Shown piece by piece: positions 62,301 to 64,000 of a DNA stretch of 64,000 nt. This DNA comes from Aphrophora alni. Taxonomy: Eukaryota; Arthropoda; Insecta; Hemiptera; Aphrophoridae. The stretch lies in NCBI GenBank assembly GCA_963513935.1, contig OY740766.1, forward strand, positions 1,456,001 to 1,520,000, read 5' to 3'. The notes beneath the pieces were generated by a model. That model was not told the DNA's origin. It worked only from the letters and a program-made list of their open reading frames with translations, and searched no databases. Numbering within the stretch: position 1 is the first letter of the stretch; every line of letters starts with the position of its first letter. A program made the translations under genes and the position numbers.

Positions 62301-63101
62301 CACAAAGAGAATTTTGCGTGTAGTCATCTATTAGTTTGTTGTAGGCTATTTAGACCAATAAGCTTCTTTAATTTTTCTTCAGTTCTACAATCATTTGAAT
62401 ATCATCATCTATATATTTTTTCTTCTTATTTCAATATCGGCAATTAAGACTATAAATTGAAATTGATTATTTCCACTCTTCGTTAGATTAAAAATCTCTC
62501 GAGTAATTATTGAAGGATGTCTTACTAATATCACAATTATTATGAATGATATCTTGGTCAAACAGTTCTCTTACATCAGCCCACTTCTACTCAAATAAAC
62601 TTAGTATAGTGAGAAAGTAATCAGCTAAGCTAATTCCAACAGTTTCTTAATGAATTACATCTATTATCAATGCTTGGGACACATCACTACAAGAACAAAT
62701 GCTACGCTGTATATTATTTACACATAATTTTGTATTGTATATGTTAAAGAATAAATAGATAAAAACAAATAATAATCATAACTAACAGAACCATTATGTG
62801 TGAAAAGATCAATATGACAAGACTAGTAAAATCAACTCCTGTGACCCACAACCAAGAACCACATAATTTCAAATAGTTCCTCTAAAATATTCATATTCTA
62901 ATATCTTTAACTAATACCAATGTCACTACATTTATTGTATATTTGTTCTAGTATTCTGCACTCAAAAATGCACTGTCAGACTGTGTACAAATTTTGACGT
63001 TAGAGCCTTGGAAAGGAAGTAGTTTTCTATTTAGACTTGAACATATTGCACAGAAAGATGATAGCAGTCAATGCAATAAACCTATAACTTTTAACCTAAG
63101 G
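20204..63101 (+). CDS. MAN2B1 (LManII homologue): Lysosomal acid alpha-mannosidase (GH38), multi-exon gene, 3' end beyond window
   Basis: Exo-acting, zinc-dependent, retaining alpha-mannosidase that trims mannose from N-glycans in lysosomes. Exons: 20204-20299, 23528-23630, 24619-24700, 26235-26420, 28077-28282, 30943-31079, one of 35659-35792 / 36367-36500 / 38082-38215, 44086-44305, 45896-46095, 46610-46836, 46951-47162, 49054-49267, 54297-54414, 58183-58456, 58546-58779, 62952-63101. All junctions are GT-AG and phases agree, giving 931 codons. Residues: hydrophobic signal peptide about 1-20; HTHDDVGW with zinc ligands His51 and Asp53; IDPFGHS with Asp175 as nucleophile and ligand; TMGxDF with Asp297 as acid/base; QHHDAVTGT with His420 as fourth ligand; [23 protein letters not shown] and GNYYPV in the C-terminal beta domains. 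The human enzyme is about 1,010 residues, so the last 60-80 codons are missing here. Residue roles are transferred from known family structures; the exon model is my own and not backed by transcripts. Confidence 0.95.
20300..23527. other. Mannosidase intron 1
   Basis: No exon or recognisable element. AT-rich with a G-run at 23028 and a (TA)n tract near its 3' end. Small ORFs (21913-22230, 22513-22755) show no family features. Confidence 0.5.
23336..23388. repeat. (TA)n microsatellite
   Basis: About 26 uninterrupted AT/TA units within intron 1, about 140 bases upstream of exon 2. Confidence 0.95.
23528..23630 (+). CDS. MAN2B1 (LManII homologue): Alpha-mannosidase exon 2 (HTHDDVGW zinc motif)
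   Basis: Codons 33-66 plus one base; acceptor ttgcag, donor gtacgt. It encodes [13 protein letters not shown], where His51 and Asp53 correspond to the known zinc-binding H-x-D pair of GH38, followed by [10 protein letters not shown], highly conserved in lysosomal alpha-mannosidases. Confidence 0.95.
24619..24700 (+). CDS. MAN2B1 (LManII homologue): Alpha-mannosidase exon 3
   Basis: Enters with one base carried and leaves with two (AG); acceptor catag, donor gtaaat. Encodes [20 protein letters not shown], the helix after the zinc motif. The phase matches exons 2 and 4. Confidence 0.93.
25205..25910. repeat. Degenerate tandem repeat of 150-185-bp units (Helitron-like?)
   Basis: The phrase TCAGT-(GC)A-TAGTTTCC-AATTATAAC recurs at about 25366, 25515, 25686 and 25869. 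The left part (CTCAAAAACTCCTGTTCCAATTTTTATG) resembles sequences near the start of insect Helitron-like repeats. The element class is an inference. Confidence 0.45.
26235..26420 (+). CDS. MAN2B1 (LManII homologue): Alpha-mannosidase exon 4
   Basis: Codons 94-155 plus two bases; acceptor ttcag, donor gtatac. Contains [14 protein letters not shown] and [16 protein letters not shown], both GH38 catalytic-domain signatures (the family pattern is GRLEF-GGW-M-DEA). Confidence 0.95.
26606..26846. repeat. Four subterminal 15-bp palindromes (GTATCA-N3-TGATAC type)
   Basis: GTATCAAAATGATAC (26606-26620), GTATCATACTGATAC (26760-26774), GTATCAATTTGATAC (26805-26819) and GTATCAAATTGATAT (26832-26846). 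All lie between the piggyBac-like end and the ORF; possible transposase binding sites. Confidence 0.7.
26916..27194 (+). pseudogene. piggyBac transposase N-terminal fragment
   Basis: 92 codons from ATG to TGA, strongly acidic (runs such as [20 protein letters not shown]), no catalytic domain. The family call depends on the flanking TTAA/CCCTCC end and the acidic N-terminus. Located in mannosidase intron 4. Confidence 0.45.
28077..28282 (+). CDS. MAN2B1 (LManII homologue): Alpha-mannosidase exon 5 (catalytic nucleophile)
   Basis: Codons 156-224 plus one base; acceptor tttcag, donor gtaagc. Contains [15 protein letters not shown], in which Asp175 is the family nucleophile and a zinc ligand, then [15 protein letters not shown], the lysosomal-type substrate-binding stretch. 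An N-glycosylation sequon (NKT) follows. Confidence 0.96.
28699..30621 (+). mobile_element. Solo LTR with AGGG target-site duplication
   Basis: 1,923 bp, starting TGTAGC and ending GGTAACA, flanked by AGGG at 28695-28698 and 30622-30625. It has no primer site or internal sequence after it, so it is a solo LTR left by recombination. It is the inverted partner of 1883-3802. It sits in intron 5 of the mannosidase in the same orientation and holds an AATAAA at 30502-30507. The open frame at 28784-28996 matches the one in copy 1 and is a repeat artefact. Confidence 0.88.
30943..31079 (+). CDS. MAN2B1 (LManII homologue): Alpha-mannosidase exon 6
   Basis: Codons 225-270, ending in phase 0 at AGG|gtaaaa. 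Encodes [20 protein letters not shown], aligned with the WDVLCVDQP...SPEYNAKE region of vertebrate MAN2B1. This is the shared exon that must join to one of three alternative exon 7 copies. Confidence 0.94.
31439..33777 (+). mobile_element. Tc1/mariner-type transposon, intact ends, dead transposase
   Basis: Terminal inverted repeats of about 28 bp (AGAGTGATTCAAAAGTCC at left, its complement at right) with TA on both sides (31437-31438 and 33778-33779). Broken + strand frames show the order of a mariner transposase: [20 protein letters not shown] (about 31757-31817, helix-turn-helix linker), [16 protein letters not shown] (about 32980-33030), LQQDGPFV (about 33363), and a degraded PRSPDL-region near 33455. 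Many stops. Lies in intron 6 of the mannosidase, upstream of exon 7a. Confidence 0.82.
34643..34860. repeat. Foldback pair with retroelement-end motif in intron 6
   Basis: Arms 34643-34711 and 34795-34860 are inverted copies (TATTAGATAGA-TAAAACTTGAACAC...). On the - strand the loop carries CTGAGGATGGCAACTTG, like the stem-loop motif at other retroelement ends here. Similar design to 10021-10225. Confidence 0.7.
35579..35812 (+). repeat. Segmental duplication around exon 7a (partner 38001-38235)
   Basis: Exon 7a plus about 80 bases of upstream and 20 of downstream intron match exon 7c and its flanks (shared ATTTATATAA-ACTCAATTT, TTAGAATTTTAAA, and the start of the downstream intron). Exon 7b does not share these flanks. 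Confidence 0.8.
35659..35792 (+). CDS. MAN2B1 (LManII homologue): Alpha-mannosidase alternative exon 7a (GEDF version)
   Basis: A 134-nt exon: 44 codons plus two bases (AA), acceptor ttttccag, donor gtaagt. Encodes [15 protein letters not shown] and FANMDRLI. Asp297 of MGxDF is the expected acid/base residue of lysosomal GH38 enzymes. By my count it matches exon 7c at 35 of 45 residues and 7b at 20 of 45. Length, phase and position are interchangeable with 7b and 7c. Homology with 7c continues into both flanking introns (about 35579-35812). Confidence 0.85.
36367..36500 (+). CDS. MAN2B1 (LManII homologue): Alpha-mannosidase alternative exon 7b (GGDF version, most canonical)
   Basis: 134 nt, phase 0 in, two bases (AG) out; donor gtattt. 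The acceptor gtgtag has a weak pyrimidine tract. Encodes [15 protein letters not shown] and FSNLDKLIR. The NLDKLIR ending equals that of vertebrate MAN2B1, so this is probably the ancestral copy. The N-terminal third differs strongly from 7a and 7c. Confidence 0.88.
36827..37446. mobile_element. Foldback MITE between exons 7b and 7c
   Basis: Ends TAATGGGTGTCCCACCTAAA and its complement (GGTGGGATACCCAGTATA) with arms of about 150 bases (36831-37000, 37290-37442). A third partial copy of the end (CCCACCTAAAATGTTACAAT) lies at about 37155. TA-rich flanks suggest a mariner-type target. No coding sequence. Confidence 0.78.
38001..38235 (+). repeat. Segmental duplication around exon 7c (partner 35579-35812)
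   Basis: Second copy of the duplicated block, in direct orientation about 2.4 kb downstream. Homology fades about 20 bases into the downstream intron. Confidence 0.8.
38082..38215 (+). CDS. MAN2B1 (LManII homologue): Alpha-mannosidase alternative exon 7c (GDDF version)
   Basis: 134 nt, same phases as 7a and 7b; acceptor tttttttccag, donor gtaagt. Encodes [15 protein letters not shown] and FANMDRLI. It is a close paralogue of 7a with about ten substitutions, no stop or frameshift, and good splice sites, so it looks functional. GDDF equals the motif of Golgi alpha-mannosidase II. Confidence 0.85.
38810..38840 (+). other. Hammerhead-like stem-loop plus GAAACG motif
   Basis: CTGACGATGATGACTTAATC followed by ATTGAAACG: a CTGANGA start, an ATGAT/ATCAT stem and GAAAC. 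The stem does not start directly after the CUGANGA box as in catalytic hammerheads, so activity is doubtful. Confidence 0.4.
39290..39735 (+). pseudogene. LINE ORF1-type fragment
   Basis: Broken frames encode [20 protein letters not shown] (about 39338), then [15 protein letters not shown] (about 39600) and [15 protein letters not shown] (about 39672). This order (ENLEQYSRRN-IHG-P, then INENLSP, then GYKYVWVR-GK) is that of many insect non-LTR ORF1 proteins. Stops interrupt it. Confidence 0.6.
39740..42260. other. Intron 7 stretch without assigned gene
   Basis: ATTGGCTCCCAAACGCTGG (41065) and ACAATGGTGACGAGG (41419) look like possible retroelement primer sites, but no LTR pair was found. The 92-codon - strand frame 41863-42141 is unrecognised. 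Confidence 0.35.
42268..42900 (+). pseudogene. Penelope-like element fragment with GIY-YIG endonuclease
   Basis: A 134-codon open frame (42268-42672) ends with [20 protein letters not shown] and SIKFRIKEH, the GIY-YIG nuclease pattern with the Cys-x-x-Cys insert of Penelope-like elements. After one stop the frame goes on to about 42900. The reverse transcriptase is missing, so it is 5'-truncated. In mannosidase intron 7. Confidence 0.8.
43405..43790. repeat. 127-bp tandem repeat, three copies
   Basis: CTCTGGATCCAA-AAGC-TAGAGCTATGA recurs at 43411, 43537 and 43664. Followed (to about 43965) by AAACTGGGGCCATCAGCTAGTA, a form often seen at the 3' end of Helitron-like repeats (hairpin then CTAG). 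Class uncertain. Confidence 0.6.
44086..44305 (+). CDS. MAN2B1 (LManII homologue): Alpha-mannosidase exon 8
   Basis: Enters needing one base after the two carried from exon 7 (AA+A = Lys or AG+A = Arg). Ends in phase 0 at CAA|gtatgt. Encodes [16 protein letters not shown] and [20 protein letters not shown], strongly conserved in the family (DDFFPY...FW-GY--SRP). Confidence 0.95.
44306..45895. other. Mannosidase intron 8
   Basis: AT-rich, no exon, ORF or repeat pair recognised. Confidence 0.5.
45896..46095 (+). CDS. MAN2B1 (LManII homologue): Alpha-mannosidase exon 9 (QHHDAVTGT)
   Basis: Codons 389-454 plus two bases; acceptor gttcag, donor gtaata. Contains [18 protein letters not shown]. 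His420, next to the Asp, corresponds to the fourth zinc ligand of GH38 enzymes. Confidence 0.96.
46610..46836 (+). CDS. MAN2B1 (LManII homologue): Alpha-mannosidase exon 10
   Basis: Codons 455-530 plus one base; acceptor ttttag, donor gtgaat. Encodes the LNISACEIT and [11 protein letters not shown] segments seen as LNISICPL and VIVYNPLGRKV in human MAN2B1. Several N-glycosylation sequons, consistent with a luminal enzyme. Confidence 0.94.
46951..47162 (+). CDS. MAN2B1 (LManII homologue): Alpha-mannosidase exon 11
   Basis: Codons 531-601, ending in phase 0 at AAG|gtaggt; acceptor tttacag. Encodes [20 protein letters not shown], matching the ELLF-ASLPALGFSTYSV region of the family. The intron to exon 10 is only about 114 bp, the shortest in the gene. 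Confidence 0.94.
48121..48153 (-). other. Hammerhead-like stem-loop/GAAACG motif at a retroelement end
   Basis: On the - strand: CTGAAGAT, GAGAAC-CT-GTTCTC perfect stem, then GAAACGCG. It matches the CUGANGA...GAAA order of hammerhead ribozymes except for an extra U before the stem. Confidence 0.5.
48161..48870 (-). pseudogene. Jockey-type LINE ORF1 fragment (zinc knuckles)
   Basis: On the - strand, in order from 48870 down: [11 protein letters not shown] (PRE-C2HC-like), [15 protein letters not shown]-like [18 protein letters not shown] (about 48540-48490), then the open frame 48418-48161. Cys/His knuckles of the C-x2-C-x4-H-x4-C type ending in YRGCP are typical of Jockey-clade gag-like ORF1. 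Frameshifted. Confidence 0.65.
49054..49267 (+). CDS. MAN2B1 (LManII homologue): Alpha-mannosidase exon 12
   Basis: Codons 602-672 plus one base; acceptor gtttag, donor gtaaat. Encodes [24 protein letters not shown] and [12 protein letters not shown], the last being a hallmark of lysosomal alpha-mannosidase. Confidence 0.95.
49430..49510 (+). mobile_element. Possible tRNA-derived SINE
   Basis: GTAGGTTAGTTGGTTAACTC resembles an A box and GGGTTTTAGTGCC a mutated B box. Weak evidence only. Confidence 0.25.
50897..51750 (-). mobile_element. Tigger/pogo transposon fragment inside the hAT element
   Basis: Starts with the pogo-type end GACTCTTGGTAATCTGACAG and GGGACCGAAGGGTGTCGGATTA (50903-50945). 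On the - strand it encodes [12 protein letters not shown] (about 51285-51250) and [17 protein letters not shown] (about 51135-51085), the central DDE region of Tigger transposases. Internal stops; opposite end not found. Confidence 0.75.
51811..52398 (+). mobile_element. Penelope-like element copy bounded by inverted repeats
   Basis: A 5'-truncated copy with GIY-YIG endonuclease: [19 protein letters not shown] and HERSW (about 51883-51970), continuing in a shifted frame to about 52185. The right end GGCGAAACCATGGTCGGCAA...GTAGAAGTTAC (about 52338-52398) recurs inverted at the left end (51811-51860), as expected for Penelope-like elements, which often carry an inverted piece of their own end. 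Confidence 0.72.
52440..52755 (-). pseudogene. Non-LTR (LINE) reverse transcriptase C-terminal fragment
   Basis: On the - strand: [20 protein letters not shown] (about 52742-52683), [20 protein letters not shown] (about 52640-52580), then WG. This is the LD-KL-W--HI...-Y--LI---L-YGI--WG pattern that follows the palm domain in Jockey/R1-like reverse transcriptases. One stop. Confidence 0.65.
54297..54414 (+). CDS. MAN2B1 (LManII homologue): Alpha-mannosidase exon 13
   Basis: Completes Gly673 and ends with two carried bases (GC); acceptor ttacag, donor gtaagt. Encodes [20 protein letters not shown] and [11 protein letters not shown]. It follows a 5-kb intron full of nested transposons. Confidence 0.94.
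54415..56220. other. Intron 13, 5' part, nothing assigned
   Basis: AT-rich. A GC-richer patch at 55310-55385 (GACCAACTCTTGTTCTTTTCC) may be part of a repeat; no coding sequence recognised. Confidence 0.4.
56225..57570 (+). mobile_element. Gypsy gag-protease fragment, second copy of the errantivirus-like family
   Basis: Frames 56305-56490 ([20 protein letters not shown]), 57042-57230 (acidic linker) and 57259-57450 (NLKILIVTG, in the protease active-site position, where the family usually has D-T/S-G). It then continues to [11 protein letters not shown] (about 57483). The same segments occur, more damaged, at 10430-11460. No RT, integrase or env. Located in mannosidase intron 13. Confidence 0.65.
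58183..58456 (+). CDS. MAN2B1 (LManII homologue): Alpha-mannosidase exon 14
   Basis: 274 nt, codons 712-803, ending in phase 0 at ATG|gtaagt; acceptor tttttttag. Encodes [25 protein letters not shown] and [10 protein letters not shown], all family signatures of the C-terminal domain. Confidence 0.96.
58546..58779 (+). CDS. MAN2B1 (LManII homologue): Alpha-mannosidase exon 15
   Basis: 78 codons, phase 0 to 0; acceptor ctttag, donor gtaagt. Encodes [19 protein letters not shown] and VVRGTHYV, as in the family pattern HRR-L-DD--GV-E-L-E. The intron to exon 14 is only 89 bp. Confidence 0.95.
58780..62951. other. Mannosidase intron 15
   Basis: A 4.2-kb intron almost filled by the LINE on the opposite strand; no additional mannosidase exon seen. 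Confidence 0.6.
59350..62090 (-). mobile_element. Jockey-like LINE ORF2, decayed
   Basis: On the - strand, from right to left: [13 protein letters not shown] (about 61920, AP-endonuclease); a second endonuclease start [10 protein letters not shown] (about 60820), then [21 protein letters not shown] and [11 protein letters not shown] (60720-60640); reverse transcriptase [19 protein letters not shown] (about 59922-59866); and [16 protein letters not shown] (about 59738-59690). Many stops and shifts. The two endonuclease starts suggest two overlapping or nested copies. Confidence 0.75.
62952..63101 (+). CDS. MAN2B1 (LManII homologue): Alpha-mannosidase exon 16, last exon in window
   Basis: 50 codons, phase 0 to 0; acceptor ttctag, donor GG|gtatgt. 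Encodes [28 protein letters not shown] and PITFNLR, matching HLLTLASW, VLLRLEHQFAVGEDS and PVTLNLR of human MAN2B1. The family continues with a DLF segment, which I cannot find before 64000; it must lie downstream. Confidence 0.92.
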
Positions 63102-64000
63102 GTATGTTATAACTTAATATTTCTATCCATAAATTTAGTATTCTATAAGAATCAATTAGAATATCAACATACTATTATTGCATCAGATTTTTATTACTAC
63201 TCAACATTTAAATAACTGATAAGTATGCCAGTTGAATTCTACCAGCTTAGGATAGTCTGTGAACCAATTATTAATAAAGACTTTTCAGCAATGTCAATGT
63301 AGTAATGTTAAATATATAATTATTGAGTAAATTTAGTAGAAAAATACTGATAGAGGCTTCGACTAGCTGCATCTAAAGAGAGGAAAACCAATTATACAAT
63401 GGAGGAAGACAAACACAAATACCTTCTCTAATTTTGCACATTAAATTCTCATGGAACACCTAAAACCTTTAGTTTGCTCTTATATCATAGCTGAAGAGAT
63501 GTATAAATATACATGTGGTGTTTTGATGATAGAAACAATCTTCTTGTTTCTAAAACTTTCTGCATGTTTGGTATATGTGGAATACTTGTATCACTGTAAA
63601 TGAGAATTTCAGTCGGTTAAGATGAACTTGTCATGGACAAACTCGCTGTTTCAATTGAGCAAATGGCAGTTGCCGATGGCTTGCAGGTAAATTCTACCTT
63701 AGTTGGCATATAGAGTGGGTTGAGCTCCTGATCCTATTTGGTAATTTTATGCTATTATCTAATAAAGCTAAGATCATTAGGTCAGAATATAACTTGACTG
63801 TTTGTAAATATAAAAAAAGCTGTACTTTTCCTTTATCTCGACCCCCTTTGAATTGCTTTATGTTGTATGCATGTGTAATGTGTGTTTGTGTATGTATGTG
63901 TTCTGTAGTATTTTTATGTAAAACATTACTTTGAGGAAGCAGTAGCAGATCAACCCTGAAGATACTGACATGTTGATGCGGCGAAATTGGTAGGAGAGAA
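63102..64000. other. Intron after exon 16, with retroelement-end motif at the edge
   Basis: No terminal mannosidase exon found. At 63956-63990 a CTGAAGATACTGACATG ... GCGAAATTGG motif resembles the retroelement-end stem-loops elsewhere in the window. A frame at 63749-63934 could be the tail of a Penelope-like protein, but evidence is weak. Confidence 0.35.

Overview
This is an insect nuclear genome window: AT-rich, with GT-AG introns, large transposon-filled gaps, a (TTAGG)n-type telomere-like tract, and Penelope, Jockey, errantivirus-like gypsy, piggyBac, Tc1/mariner, Tigger and hAT remnants. The species cannot be fixed from the sequence. Nothing in it looks bacterial, plasmid or CRISPR-like. 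One conserved protein-coding gene dominates the window; almost everything else is a mobile-element fossil or unexplained AT-rich DNA. || The gene is a lysosomal acid alpha-mannosidase (glycoside hydrolase family 38, MAN2B1/LManII type) on the + strand, from an ATG at 20204 to at least 63101. I assembled it exon by exon from splice sites, reading phase and family motifs. The window shows 16 coding exon positions giving 931 codons, with a signal peptide, all four predicted zinc ligands, the nucleophile Asp and the acid/base Asp. The last 60 to 80 codons lie beyond the right edge. || The main discovery is at exon position 7. Three alternative exons (35659-35792, 36367-36500, 38082-38215) lie in tandem. 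Each is exactly 134 nt, each starts in phase 0 and ends with two carried bases, and each encodes a different version of the segment holding the TMGxDF acid/base motif. Because 134 is not a multiple of 3, only inclusion of one copy keeps frame with exon 8. The gene is therefore predicted to make three catalytic-site isoforms (GEDF, GGDF, GDDF) by mutually exclusive splicing. || Layout: 1-3802, the 5' LTR and leader of an LTR retrotransposon on the - strand, next to a (TAACC)5 tract; 3831-9700, unassigned DNA with two foldback elements; 9734-15710, a decayed errantivirus-like gypsy element with gag, pol and env traces; 17100-17570, a Penelope-like fragment; 18-20 kb, gene upstream region; 20204 to the right edge, the mannosidase. 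Its introns hold a piggyBac remnant, a solo LTR with a target-site duplication (sister of the 1.9-kb LTR at the left edge), a Tc1/mariner element with intact ends, several MITE-like foldbacks, Penelope GIY-YIG fragments, LINE ORF1 and ORF2 fragments, a hAT element interrupted by Tigger, Penelope and LINE pieces, and a second gypsy gag/protease fragment. A stem-loop plus GAAAC motif resembling, but not exactly matching, the hammerhead ribozyme core recurs at several retroelement ends.
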